Shown here piece by piece: positions 1-9,581 of a DNA stretch of 64,000 nt (positions within the stretch are counted from its first letter, which is position 1; each line of letters begins with the position of its first letter). Location of the stretch: assembly GCF_000766145.1 (NCBI RefSeq), contig NZ_JNFB01000045.1, positions 104,177 to 168,176 on the forward strand. Reading direction: 5' to 3'. The notes beneath the pieces were generated by a model that was not told the origin of the DNA, searched no databases, and saw only the letters and a list, made by a program, of their open reading frames with translations. The translations under genes and the position numbers were made by a program. This stretch comes from Paenilisteria newyorkensis (lineage in GTDB: Bacteria; Bacillota; Bacilli; Lactobacillales; Listeriaceae).

Positions 1-1494
1 AGTGTCGGCATTATTGCGATCATTTCCAGTTATTTCGAAATGCCAAACGTCACGCTCACGCTGGCGGTCATGATTGGCCTCGCCGTTGCGATAGATTACG
101 CGTTATTTATCCTATTTAAATACCGCCAAATCATCCGCACCGAGAAAAATCACCTAAAAGCAGTCGGACTCGCGACAGGAACAGCAGGTAGCGCCGTCAT
201 TTTTGCCGGAATTACCGTTATTATCGCCGTATGTGGTTTATCCCTTGTCGGCATCGAATTCCTGACCGTTATGGGACTCGCATCCGCACTCAGCGTCCTA
301 TTCGCCGTGCTTTCCGCGCTAATCCTAATCCCAGCATTCATCGGCGTTTTCCATAAGAAAATTAAGCCACAAAAAGAAAAAGCCGGCAAAAAAGGCGACA
401 ACATTTGGACGAAATTCGTTGTTGGGAAACCACTTATTGCCTTCCTAATCGCGGTTATCGTTCTCGGCGGACTCAGCATCCCGTTCGGCTCGATGGAACT
501 CGGAATCCCGGATAACGGCTCGAAACCGAAAGACTCCACCGAGAAGAAAGCGTACGATATTCTATCCGACAAATTTGGCGAAGGTTTCAACGGACCATTG
601 GTTATTTTAGCGGATACAACAGAAAAAGGCAGTGCTGCCAATCTAGCCGCAGTCACAAAACACATTTCTGGTATGAAAGACGTGGCCATCGTAACGCCGC
701 CAATGCCGAATGAAAATGGTGACTACGCGCTGATTACCGTCATTCCAAAAACAGGACCGACAAGCAGTAAAACAACGCAACTCGTTCATGATTTACGCAG
801 CTACGCAAAAACAGCCGATAGCAAATACGGCGTCAACATGGAAGTAACCGGACAAAGCGCAATCAACATCGACATGTCCCAAAAACTCAACGACGCGATT
901 CCAGTTTTTGCAACCGTTATTGTTGTATTGGCATTCATCCTGCTCACAGTCGTGTTCCGCTCACTACTGATTCCACTGACTGCCGTTCTTGGCTTCGTGC
1001 TCTCACTAACAGCGACACTCGGCTTCACGACGATGGTTATGCAAGACGGCGTATTTAGCGAACTGTTCGGCATCAGCACCACCGGCCCAGTTCTCGCCTT
1101 CCTGCCAGTCATCACGATCGGCATCCTGTTCGGACTCGCGATGGATTACGAGGTATTCCTCATGTCCCGCGTCCACGAAGAGTACACACTAACAAAAGAC
1201 AACACGCATTCCATCAAAACTGGCTTGAAAGAAAGCGGGCCCGTCATCATTGCAGCAGCTCTGATCATGTTCTCCGTCTTCATCAGCTTCGTTTTCGCGC
1301 CAGACCCAATGATCAAATCAATCGGGATTGCGTTAGGTTTCGGCGTATTATTCGATGCATTTATCGTGCGTCTAACAATCATCCCAGCCCTAACAAAACT
1401 ATTCGGAAAAGGCTCATGGTACATGCCGAAATGGTTGGATAAAGTGTTGCCATCGATGGATATTGAAGGGCATCATTTGAAGGATAAGAAGTAA
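1..1494 (+). CDS. MMPL family membrane exporter, C-terminal part
   Basis: The reading frame is open from the first base of the window, so the gene begins upstream and only about 497 C-terminal residues are visible. The ATG at 40 lies inside a transmembrane stretch and is not the real start. The visible part has a membrane block, a soluble loop of roughly 140 residues, then a second membrane block with the motif GLAMDYEVFLMSR near position 1134, typical of MMPL/RND transporters. Family members export lipids, drugs or other hydrophobic molecules using the proton gradient. The substrate cannot be told. A strong terminator follows directly. Confidence 0.9.
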   Translation, partial: SVGIIAIISSYFEMPNVTLTLAVMIGLAVAIDYALFILFKYRQIIRTEKNHLKAVGLATGTAGSAVIFAGITVIIAVCGLSLVGIEFLTVMGLASALSVLFAVLSALILIPAFIGVFHKKIKPQKEKAGKKGDNIWTKFVVGKPLIAFLIAVIVLGGLSIPFGSMELGIPDNGSKPKDSTEKKAYDILSDKFGEGFNGPLVILADTTEKGSAANLAAVTKHISGMKDVAIVTPPMPNENGDYALITVIPKTGPTSSKTTQLVHDLRSYAKTADSKYGVNMEVTGQSAINIDMSQKLNDAIPVFATVIVVLAFILLTVVFRSLLIPLTAVLGFVLSLTATLGFTTMVMQDGVFSELFGISTTGPVLAFLPVITIGILFGLAMDYEVFLMSRVHEEYTLTKDNTHSIKTGLKESGPVIIAAALIMFSVFISFVFAPDPMIKSIGIALGFGVLFDAFIVRLTIIPALTKLFGKGSWYMPKWLDKVLPSMDIEGHHLKDKK

Positions 1495-1510
1495 GGATTT
1501 TTAACAGCAT

Positions 1511-1556
1511 AAAACCCGCGGACATCGTAATCTCATACGTCGTCCGCGGGTTTTTA
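1511..1556 (+). terminator. Rho-independent terminator of the MMPL gene
   Basis: The arms AAAACCCGCGGAC and GTCCGCGGGTTTTT form a GC-rich stem followed by a T run, 17 bases after the MMPL stop codon. Confidence 0.9.
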
Positions 1557-1578
1557 TGTTACTTAATAAATACGGTCG

Positions 1579-1680
1579 CTATTGAATGTTAATCGTTTTA
1601 GAGGATACCGCAGATCCCATGGAATTATAACTAACAAGCGTGACTCGATCTGTTGCTTTTGTGATGCCCTGTATATTTTC
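1579..1680 (-). pseudogene. Remnant of an Ig-like repeat, last 33 residues
   Basis: Read on the minus strand this short open stretch encodes ITKATDRVTLVSYNSMGSA followed by about ten residues and TAG. It matches the last third of the Ig-like repeats of the neighbouring polysaccharide lyase (for example NATKEVYVISYDSAGEE). An in-frame TAG precedes it and there is no start codon or ribosome binding site. It is best read as the tail of a decayed paralogue, or of an earlier longer form of the lyase gene. Confidence 0.65.
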
Positions 1681-1756
1681 CTAACAGATATGTTGGCACC
1701 CCTAAAGGAGACTATAACGAAAGTCTATAGAAGGATGTGTCAAACATTTTTTTCCC

Positions 1757-4700
1757 CTATGGAATCTTGACATCAACTGATATAATTTCTACGTTGTTTG
1801 AGTCAAGACCAATTAGCTTCACCTTATTTGATGCAGTTAAGCCTATTGATTTGATGTAATATTGAAAAGTACCATCGGGCTGAACATTGACAGTAGTTTT
1901 TTGTTCTAGATCATCAACACTAAGCTTTATCTTTTGTACATCGCCCTCTATAGAGCCTTTAATGTAACCTGTTTTATTAATCTCGCTTGTTAGTATTTTT
2001 GGCTTGTTCAAGACCTTCACTGTAGATTTAGCAAGAACGTTACCCTTGGAATCGTAAGCGGTCGCGATAACAATTTGTGTGGATGCTGAGATGAGATTTT
2101 TTGCATAGTATTGGAAATCGGAACCTGATGCGGGAACATTAATCCTTGTGCCAGCTACATTATCGACGGTTAGTTCGATTTTAGCAACGTCACCCGAAAA
2201 TGTGCCTGTAACATGAGAGTCTCCCAATGTGTAAGTATTTGTTTGGATGTCTCCTGATGGTCCAATAGGAACGGTGACTTCACTTACTGGTATACCAGCT
2301 GAATTATAACCAATTAATTGCACCACTTGATCTTTATTTGTAATTAGCTTGTACGGATAATATTTAATTGTGTTATTTGTTACGTTGATGCGTTGCTTCG
2401 TCTCAGCATCTATTTTTAACTCTACTTGAACAAGATCACCAGTGTACACGCCGGTTACGTAGCTATCTTGACCTAGCATAAATTTAGACGGTTCAATGCT
2501 ACCGGTTGCCCCTATGTCTACTCTCTTTCTATCTAATTCTTGACCTAATGAATCGTAACCAACTACAAAAACTTTGTCGTCTAACTTTGTAACTAGGTCT
2601 TTTGCATAGTATTTGAGGTTTGGTGGTGTTACACTTATTTTTCCTTTTTCAACGTCATTTATTATAATGCTGATTTTCGTAATATCACCAGAGAATATAC
2701 CTTGTATATAGTTTTCTAAGTCTATTGTGTATGGGACTGTTGTCAGAGCGCCTTTTGTTGAGATTATATCAACCTTGACTCGATGCAACTCTTCGCCAGC
2801 CGAATCATAGCTGATAACATATACTTCTTTGGTTGCGTTATTTATGCCTCTGATAAAATAGCTGTACGTTGGAGATGTTGGAGTGATTTTTTGTTGCAAA
2901 GTACCGTCAATTTCTAAAGCTATTTTAGCAACCGGTCCAGTATATGTTCCAGTTACACGGTTGCTGCCATCAATTATTTTGTATTCATCTGCTTTCAATG
3001 TGGAAGGCTCTTTTTCAAAAACGAATTGGAATGATTCGCCTGACTTACCTGATGTATTTACGACTATATCCCAATTATCCCCTGCTGATGTAACGGTACC
3101 TTTTTCGGATTTTAAACTAATTGCGGTATAAGATTCTTTAGGTACCGAGAAGTGTATGGAATCAGCTTCCATGGAAGGGTCTGATAGTGTGATTGTTTTT
3201 GTTTGTTTATCTTCTGTGGTGGTATAGCGAATCATGATAGAACCAGGTGTATAGGCTTTGCTATTAAAATTGTGATTAGTCACAGTTCCATACCCAACTT
3301 CATCAGGAGCGCGATAGTTCATGATTGCTAAGTCTTGTTCTTTGTCAAGTACGCCTTGAACGCTACCTGTATTCGTAGTTAAGACGCCAGAATTAGTAGC
3401 CATTTTTTCTGTCTCTTCCTCAGAGCTGCCAGGTAAAATCATGTACATGTAGGAAGCGTTTGAAGGGTTTGCTCCGTGAGGGATAGTTAAGCCAGCATAT
3501 GTTGCACTAACAATTTTTCTATTGTTGCTTGAGTCAAGTTCATCCCAATCTCCAGTTTGCTTTTGTTTATACGCGCTGATGCTTGATAGTTGCGGGAAGA
3601 TATACCCGATATTTTGACTCGGTTTTGCGCCAGTCAGATATGCCCAGCTAGCATTTGCAATCTGTTTTGTTGCGTTCTGAGCTAAGGGTATTTCTTGTCC
3701 ATTAACGCTAAGTGTGCTAGAAGAATCCGTTAGTTGGCGATTTTCAACTATTGTTTGGGTGTTTAGGCCTTCGTGTGAGTTTATATCTGTACCCATAGCT
3801 ACAATTCTATCATCCAAGAAGAACCAAGATTTTTTGGCGGAAAGTGAGCTTCCGGTTACATTGGCCATGCTATAATCCATTGTAGCAGAACCATTTAGAC
3901 CGTCTGAGATACCACCAGACCAAGATTCGGTATTACCAAATAGTTTTTGATTATCAGCGGGTGCTTCAAGAGAAGGGAGTTTCATATCTGATGTTGTACC
4001 AGGTAGCATTGCCATCCCAACTGTTGGATAGTAGTCGCCACGAAGAGCGTTATCCCCGTTGTAAAGAGAAAGTGCACCAGTACCAGTATAAAAGCCAGTT
4101 TTATTATGTGAACCAATAAATTCAAAAGCGGATATATTCTTAGAGAACATGCTGATCCCAGCTACATAGTCTTTATTACGATTAATCATTCGACGTGCGG
4201 TTGACATCAGTATATTTTTTTTACTTTCGCTGTATGTATCAGAAACAGCATCATTTGTTAGCAGTGTTTTAAATGTTTGTGCTTGTGAGAGGCTCATATT
4301 TTTATAAAAATCGGGTCCAAAGGAGGATTCGTAGATGGATGATTTTACAATATTACTATACGTATTTTTGAGAGAATCCTTTTTTTGACTGATTAGATAC
4401 ATATTGTAAAGCATTTTGTTTGCAACATCTTCGTTGGAGCCGTCTTTGTTTGAGGTTATTTTGCGCCCGCGAGTCATATCCAAAACTTCATTTTTATATA
4501 GCGTGGGTAGATAACTTTTATCTAGGTATAGGTAAATATTATTTTGAAAAACTTGAAAATTATTGGCGGAATCAGAATTGTTAAGAAGGGTTGTTCCATT
4601 GAATAATTGAAGTAGGCTAGCACTCGTTTCTAGTATATCGGTGCCATAACCACCAGTGTTATAGGGTGTATGCTTGTGCTGGATGAAGGAACCGTCTGCA

Positions 4701-5572
4701 TAGAAGCCGTCGCTGGGCGTTGTGCCAGGAGCAATAGTTCTGTAGCCTCGCTCCATGATTTTAGCGCCTAGATTGATTTTATGTTGATCTAAACCAATTA
4801 CGCCTCGCAGGACAATAATCATGCCTTTATTAATTCGATTTGCGCCCGATCCGATTGTTGAATCAGTTTCACTTTGTGGTTCGAAGTGGTCGAAAGCGTT
4901 TAAATAGCATTGGATCAGGTCTATAGAATCCTTTTCTTTTCCTGCTAACTCGGTTAGTTCCTTTTGCATTAGAATAACAGTATTTATAAGTTGCTTGGGT
5001 ATAAATATATTCCAATCGTTTACATCATTTTTGGGAGTTGTAACATCTTCATTACTTGTATCAGTTTCATCACCCACATCAGTCATATTACCTGTATCGG
5101 CGGCTTGTGTATTTTCGTTGTACATATCCACATAAATAACTTCGAGTGAATCAAGAATTTGTTGTTTTAGAACAGCATCTTGATAATAAATGGAGCCTGG
5201 TGTATTGTATTGAATAGCCATTAGTTTTACGTTCATGACAGTTGTAACAATTGATTTGGAATTTTCTGGCCAATTTTTCAAACCATTAAAAATATAACGT
5301 TTTTTAGAATCAGTAGGTATTCCTTTAATATTTTTTGATATGTCTTTTAGAATAATGTTTAAATCAGCATCCCGATTTTTTAGTACATTCATCAAAGTAG
5401 CATCGCTCTCATCGACTTTGGTACCTAGTAAAAGTGTACGCCAGTTGTTTAGAGCTCTGTTTTGTTCAGCTACCGTTATGTTTTTTGGTATGTCTGCTGC
5501 CAATGCTGTAGTGGTACTAATAAATAGTAAAGCTGTAGCTAGCAAGATTGCTATAAAATATTTTCTTATCAT
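1757..5572 (-). CDS. Secreted polysaccharide lyase family 8 (hyaluronate/chondroitin/xanthan lyase type) with five C-terminal Ig-like repeats
   Basis: This 1271-residue protein begins with a signal peptide (residues 1 to about 26, ending ALAA). The alpha/alpha-toroid region carries PL8 hallmarks: GANR near 243, DGSFIQHKH at 293-301 followed by a Tyr-rich turn to Tyr309 (likely catalytic His and Tyr), and an RGRKITS segment near 368. The central beta-sandwich contains SWFFLDDRIVAMGTDINS. An Asp/Thr/Asn-rich insert lies at about 152-185. From about residue 870 there are five repeats of about 80 residues of a Listeria-type Ig-like domain. No sortase motif or membrane tail is seen, so it is probably secreted. 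The start has a good AAAGGGAG site. The exact polysaccharide is unknown. Confidence 0.88.
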   Translation of the reverse strand: MIRKYFIAILLATALLFISTTTALAADIPKNITVAEQNRALNNWRTLLLGTKVDESDATLMNVLKNRDADLNIILKDISKNIKGIPTDSKKRYIFNGLKNWPENSKSIVTTVMNVKLMAIQYNTPGSIYYQDAVLKQQILDSLEVIYVDMYNENTQAADTGNMTDVGDETDTSNEDVTTPKNDVNDWNIFIPKQLINTVILMQKELTELAGKEKDSIDLIQCYLNAFDHFEPQSETDSTIGSGANRINKGMIIVLRGVIGLDQHKINLGAKIMERGYRTIAPGTTPSDGFYADGSFIQHKHTPYNTGGYGTDILETSASLLQLFNGTTLLNNSDSANNFQVFQNNIYLYLDKSYLPTLYKNEVLDMTRGRKITSNKDGSNEDVANKMLYNMYLISQKKDSLKNTYSNIVKSSIYESSFGPDFYKNMSLSQAQTFKTLLTNDAVSDTYSESKKNILMSTARRMINRNKDYVAGISMFSKNISAFEFIGSHNKTGFYTGTGALSLYNGDNALRGDYYPTVGMAMLPGTTSDMKLPSLEAPADNQKLFGNTESWSGGISDGLNGSATMDYSMANVTGSSLSAKKSWFFLDDRIVAMGTDINSHEGLNTQTIVENRQLTDSSSTLSVNGQEIPLAQNATKQIANASWAYLTGAKPSQNIGYIFPQLSSISAYKQKQTGDWDELDSSNNRKIVSATYAGLTIPHGANPSNASYMYMILPGSSEEETEKMATNSGVLTTNTGSVQGVLDKEQDLAIMNYRAPDEVGYGTVTNHNFNSKAYTPGSIMIRYTTTEDKQTKTITLSDPSMEADSIHFSVPKESYTAISLKSEKGTVTSAGDNWDIVVNTSGKSGESFQFVFEKEPSTLKADEYKIIDGSNRVTGTYTGPVAKIALEIDGTLQQKITPTSPTYSYFIRGINNATKEVYVISYDSAGEELHRVKVDIISTKGALTTVPYTIDLENYIQGIFSGDITKISIIINDVEKGKISVTPPNLKYYAKDLVTKLDDKVFVVGYDSLGQELDRKRVDIGATGSIEPSKFMLGQDSYVTGVYTGDLVQVELKIDAETKQRINVTNNTIKYYPYKLITNKDQVVQLIGYNSAGIPVSEVTVPIGPSGDIQTNTYTLGDSHVTGTFSGDVAKIELTVDNVAGTRINVPASGSDFQYYAKNLISASTQIVIATAYDSKGNVLAKSTVKVLNKPKILTSEINKTGYIKGSIEGDVQKIKLSVDDLEQKTTVNVQPDGTFQYYIKSIGLTASNKVKLIGLDSNNVEIISVDVKIP

Positions 5573-5655
5573 AATTGTATGCTCCCTTTTTAATTATTGT
5601 ATTACAAATGAAAATTCTGATATTAAAGAATAAATAGTCTTTTTGTGATAGGCGC

Positions 5656-5683
5656 ATAACTCATTCTTCAGTGAATGAGTTAT
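5656..5683. terminator. Hairpin between two minus-strand genes
   Basis: Perfect 11-bp stem ATAACTCATTC / GAATGAGTTAT. A T-rich tract follows it on the plus strand but not on the minus strand, so termination of the minus-strand hydrolase gene here is only possible. Confidence 0.4.
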
Positions 5684-5688
5684 TTATT

Positions 5689-6510
5689 TTATTTTTTAGC
5701 TATAGCTAAATAGGTACTCAAATAAACGTTTCCACCAACTTCTAGAAATAGTTCGTCGTCTAGAGGGCATTCATGAACAACTGTATCGATTATATGGTTG
5801 ATTAGATTAGTATGATTTTTTATAAGGGGGCTATGTGTATCAGCAGTAGGCATGACAATAAGATGTGAATCATAGTTGTACTCCTTACATAAATATTTAT
5901 TTAGTTCAATCAACTGTCGAAAACCGTAATCCCTAATTCCTGTGTAATAATAGAATTTTTTATTTTCTATCGCCACACTATAATCTGAAAGTAATTTAGG
6001 AAAATCTCTTACCTTTTCTTCAAACCCTATATTGTTGTTAAAAAATAATTTTTGGCCACTTTTTCCATAAGCGGGTGTTGATATTCTTAGGTCAGGAACC
6101 ATTCCGAAAACTTTTGTGACATAGGGGTTTATTAGTCCGTATAGAGTGGACCCTACGCCACCTTTAGAACTTCCAATTAAAATGACTTCTTTGTAATTAT
6201 GTTTGCAAATAAATTTCGATAACTTGTTATTGAATTCTTGAATGATTAAATTTCCGTTATCAAACATATACCATCCATATAGATGGGAGTAATAGTCCTC
6301 AATAAAGAAAAAATCTGGTTCACTCAATTGTTCAGAAAGTTTGTAAAAATGATAACGGGTGTGTGTGGCTTTTACGGATTCTGAGCTTATAATTCCAGCA
6401 ACAATTTTATCTGCATAGTCTTCATTAACACTGGTGAAGGCCCCCTGAAACACAACGATAAGTGTATCTGATCCTTTTTTTATATGTTTTCCCTCAAAAC
6501 GAATATTCAT
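5689..6510 (-). CDS. Alpha/beta-hydrolase-fold protein, possibly acting on surface polysaccharide
   Basis: A 273-residue cytoplasmic protein without signal peptide or membrane segment. The nucleophile-elbow motif GSSKGG lies near residue 150 and a likely catalytic His sits in the segment TADTHSPL near 226, as in serine hydrolases. The pattern resembles XcbB/CpsF-type capsule proteins and the Asp2 accessory-secretion hydrolase, but I cannot assign either. The ATG has a strong GGAGGTGA site. It lies just upstream of the PL8 gene in the same direction, though a hairpin and 116 bases separate them. The substrate is unknown. Confidence 0.6.
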   Translation of the reverse strand: MNIRFEGKHIKKGSDTLIVVFQGAFTSVNEDYADKIVAGIISSESVKATHTRYHFYKLSEQLSEPDFFFIEDYYSHLYGWYMFDNGNLIIQEFNNKLSKFICKHNYKEVILIGSSKGGVGSTLYGLINPYVTKVFGMVPDLRISTPAYGKSGQKLFFNNNIGFEEKVRDFPKLLSDYSVAIENKKFYYYTGIRDYGFRQLIELNKYLCKEYNYDSHLIVMPTADTHSPLIKNHTNLINHIIDTVVHECPLDDELFLEVGGNVYLSTYLAIAKK

Positions 6511-6982
6511 TGTCGGTCACCTCCATTCAGATAAGATAATGATTCATGTCTATTTTATCACAGTATGTGTTTGTAGATTGTCTAGAATCCAATTTTAAAA
6601 CGCTACATTCTAGATAAATTCTATATAAATAATAGTTTAAATGCAATATTATTCTTGCTTGATTTAATCATGAAATTACAAAATACACAACATTGTCACA
6701 CAACGCTCTGGAAAAGTATACTTATTCGCAATTTCGGTGCAAAAAATACGGTTTAGTAGGGTATATGTTTTTTGTGCAACAAAACAAACATTGTTACATT
6801 TTCGCTTCATAGTAACATTCAAAACCCGATTTATGGTATGATTAGAGTATTCTTATCTTCGCGTAAAAACGAGGATGGGATCTTAAAGGGATGCTTGGGA
6901 ATTTACATTTACAAGGCTAATTACATAACAATAGACACCTAATTTCGATGCTAATCTAAGAAAGCAAGGGGGCTTTTCGCTG
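6511..6982. other. Gene-free AT-rich spacer upstream of gdpP
   Basis: No supported ORF in 472 bases. A TATGGTATGAT sequence ending at 6842 could be a -10 element for gdpP, with a poor -35. The G-rich stretch from about 6870 to 6915 did not match any riboswitch I know. Confidence 0.4.
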
Positions 6983-8959
6983 ATGTCAGGCTTTTTTCAG
7001 AAGAGAATGCTAAAATATCCATTGTATGGGCTAATAGCAGTCGTACTTGTCCTGACGGTTGTCACTTTTTATTATAAGTGGTGGTTGGCAGTACTCTTAT
7101 TTGTTGCTGTTACATCGCTCATTATAACGCTGTTTTTCATGGAGAATCGGTTGAATAAAGAGGTTCAGGAGTATATTTCGAACTTGTCGTATCGGATTAA
7201 GCGCAGTGAGGGTGAGGCGCTGGTTGAGATGCCGATGGGGATTTTACTATATGATGAGAATTATAATGTGGAATGGTTTAACCCGTTTATGGCGAAATAT
7301 TTTGGGCAGGATGATGACATTTTAGGGTCGTCGCTCGCGGATGTTGGGCCGGAGTTTTTGACGGTGATTCGTGGGGAAGAGGACCAGGGGATTCAGTCGA
7401 TTGCTTGGCGGGAGCACCGTTTTGATACGATTGTGAAACGGAAGGAACGCATTATTTATTTGTATGACCGGACGGAATACTATGATTTGAATACGCGCTA
7501 TCAGGCGGATAAATCGGTTTTTGCGATCATTTTTCTGGATAATTATGATGAGTGGACGCAGGGGATGGATGACCGTAGACGTAGCGCGCTGAACAATCTG
7601 GTGACGTCGATGCTGACGAACTGGGCGAAGGAACACCGGATTTATTTGAAACGGATTTCGTCGGATCGCTTTATTGCCTTTTTGACGGAGGCGCAGTTGG
7701 CACGGCTTGAGGAGGAGAAATTCCAGATTCTTGACCGGATTCGGGAGCGGACGTCGAAGCAGAATATTCCTCTGACGCTCAGTGTTGGGATTGGTTACAA
7801 GGAGAATGACTTGATTGATTTGGCGGATCTGGCGCAGTCGGGGCTTGATTTGGCGCTCGGTCGTGGCGGGGATCAGGTCGTGATTAAGCAGCCGGAGGGC
7901 CAAGTTCGTTTTTATGGCGGCAAGACGAATCCGATGGAAAAAAGGACGCGGGTTCGGGCGCGGGTTATCTCGCAGGCGTTGCAGGAAATCATTACGCAGA
8001 GCGATCAAGTTTTCGTGATGGGGCATCGTTATCCGGATATGGATGTGGTCGGTTCGAGTCTAGGCGTGATGAAAATCGCGGAAATGAACGAGCGGCAGGG
8101 TTATGTCGTGGTGGAGCCGGGCAAAATGAGTCCGGATGTGCAGCGTTTGATGCGCGAAATCGAGAAGTATCCGGACGTGATTCGCAACATTATCACGCCA
8201 CAGGCTGCGCTTGATATGATTACAGACAAGAGTTTGCTGGTCGTCGTCGATACGCATAAACCTTCGATGGTTATCAATCGCGAATTGTTGGAGACCGCAG
8301 CACATGTCGTGGTTGTCGATCACCATCGCCGTTCCGAAGAATTCGTTGAGAACCCTGTGCTCGTCTACATTGAGCCATACGCTTCCTCGACGGCAGAGCT
8401 TGTGACTGAGCTGTTCGAATATCAACCAGCCACTGAAAAAGTTGGCAAAATTGAAGCAACGGCACTCCTTTCGGGAATTGTTGTGGATACGAAAAACTTC
8501 ACGCTTCGCACTGGTTCACGTACGTTTGACGCGGCGAGTTATTTACGATCGCTTGGTGCAGATACCGTTCTTGTGCAGCAATTTTTGAAAGAGGATATTG
8601 AGACGTTTAGGCAGCGGAGTCGCTTGGTCGAGTCATTGGAAGTGTACCATGATGGCATGGCGATTGCGACGGGACACGAAGATGAAGTTTTCGATACGGT
8701 CATTGCGGCTCAGGCGGCAGACACGATGCTTTCGATGGAGAGCGTTCAGGCCTCATTCGTCATTACGCTACGCCCGGATAAGATGATCGGGATTAGCGCG
8801 CGCTCACTCGGCGAAATCAATGTCCAAGTGATCATGGAAAAACTGGGCGGCGGCGGACATTTATCCAATGCGGCCACTCAGATAAAAAATAGTACAATTT
8901 CAGAAGCTAAAAAACAACTTTTACAAGCCATCGATGCTTATTGGAAGGGAGAAAACTAA
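6983..8959 (+). CDS. gdpP: GdpP/PdeA cyclic-di-AMP phosphodiesterase
   Basis: A 658-residue protein with two N-terminal membrane segments (about 14-55), a PAS-like sensor region (about 75-150), a degenerate GGDEF domain (about 170-300) and a C-terminal DHH-DHHA1 phosphoesterase. Visible motifs are [21 protein letters not shown] and the DHHA1 signature [10 protein letters not shown]. The family hydrolyses the second messenger c-di-AMP and so influences osmotic balance, cell-wall stress and beta-lactam tolerance. The GGDEF active site is replaced by SSDRF, as is usual in GdpP. The start has an AAGGGGG site. It is followed with no gap by rplI, the core Listeria order. Confidence 0.97.
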   Translation: MSGFFQKRMLKYPLYGLIAVVLVLTVVTFYYKWWLAVLLFVAVTSLIITLFFMENRLNKEVQEYISNLSYRIKRSEGEALVEMPMGILLYDENYNVEWFNPFMAKYFGQDDDILGSSLADVGPEFLTVIRGEEDQGIQSIAWREHRFDTIVKRKERIIYLYDRTEYYDLNTRYQADKSVFAIIFLDNYDEWTQGMDDRRRSALNNLVTSMLTNWAKEHRIYLKRISSDRFIAFLTEAQLARLEEEKFQILDRIRERTSKQNIPLTLSVGIGYKENDLIDLADLAQSGLDLALGRGGDQVVIKQPEGQVRFYGGKTNPMEKRTRVRARVISQALQEIITQSDQVFVMGHRYPDMDVVGSSLGVMKIAEMNERQGYVVVEPGKMSPDVQRLMREIEKYPDVIRNIITPQAALDMITDKSLLVVVDTHKPSMVINRELLETAAHVVVVDHHRRSEEFVENPVLVYIEPYASSTAELVTELFEYQPATEKVGKIEATALLSGIVVDTKNFTLRTGSRTFDAASYLRSLGADTVLVQQFLKEDIETFRQRSRLVESLEVYHDGMAIATGHEDEVFDTVIAAQAADTMLSMESVQASFVITLRPDKMIGISARSLGEINVQVIMEKLGGGGHLSNAATQIKNSTISEAKKQLLQAIDAYWKGEN

Positions 8960-8960
8960 G

Positions 8961-9407
8961 ATGAAAGTTATATTTTTAAAAGACGTAAAAGGCACAGCTA
9001 AAAAAGGCGAAATCAAAGAGGTAGCAGAGGGCTACGCACAAAACTTCCTCATTAAAAAAGGCCTAGCAACAGCAGCGACGAGTAGCAGTATCAGCGCGCT
9101 TGAAGGTCAAAAAAAGAAAACAGAAAAAGAAGCGGCACAAGAACTCGCAGACGCAAAAGCCTTGAAAGAAACCGTTGAAAAACTAACAATTGAACTAAAA
9201 ACAAAATCAGGCGAAGGCGGCCGACTTTTCGGATCCATCACGTCGAAACAAATCGCCCAAGCCTTAGAGAAGGACCATAAAATCAAAGTCGACAAACGCA
9301 AAATCGACCTCCCAGAAGCCATCCGCGCACTAGGACACACAAAAGTCCCAGTAAAACTACACCACGAAGTCATCGCAACACTGGATGTTCACGTTTCCGA
9401 AGAATAA
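8961..9407 (+). CDS. rplI: Ribosomal protein bL9
   Basis: A 148-residue protein starting [21 protein letters not shown], the classical bL9 N-terminal domain, then a long lysine- and alanine-rich helix and a C-terminal domain. A longer frame opens at 8934, but the ATG at 8961 has a GGAAGGGA site at the right distance and gives the normal family length. It binds 23S rRNA in the large ribosomal subunit. It starts one base after the gdpP stop codon, so the two are almost certainly cotranscribed. Confidence 0.98.
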   Translation: MKVIFLKDVKGTAKKGEIKEVAEGYAQNFLIKKGLATAATSSSISALEGQKKKTEKEAAQELADAKALKETVEKLTIELKTKSGEGGRLFGSITSKQIAQALEKDHKIKVDKRKIDLPEAIRALGHTKVPVKLHHEVIATLDVHVSEE

Positions 9408-9443
9408 AGCCGAACTAATCCTCATGATTGAGAGTCCAAACGA

Positions 9444-9564
9444 GCGGGCGCCGACAAGCGTCCAGACCCTAGGCGAAGTTGAGCACCGAAGCAGAGCGTA
9501 CGACTGTACGTGAGCATCGGAGCACAGACTTCAACGACGGAGATGGATGCTTGTCGGCGCCCGC
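9444..9564. repeat. Intergenic palindromic element E1
   Basis: Outer arms GCGGGCGCCGACAAGC (9444-9459) and its exact reverse complement (9549-9564) enclose an 89-base interior with its own hairpin core at 9486-9520 (GCGTACGACTGTACGTGAGC in the middle). The interior is about three-quarters identical to the reverse complement of the interior of the element at 33147-33272, while the outer arms are unrelated. The right arm ends 18 bases before the dnaB start. Confidence 0.8.
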
Positions 9565-9581
9565 ATGAAAGGAGGGTGAAT

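Noticed and set aside
1582..1770. 62-codon plus-strand frame after the MMPL gene
   Set aside because: No ribosome binding site, and the opposite strand holds a recognisable Ig-like relic.
6842..6960. Possible c-di-AMP riboswitch before gdpP
   Set aside because: The G-rich stretch lacks the conserved ydaO-type blocks and no terminator follows.
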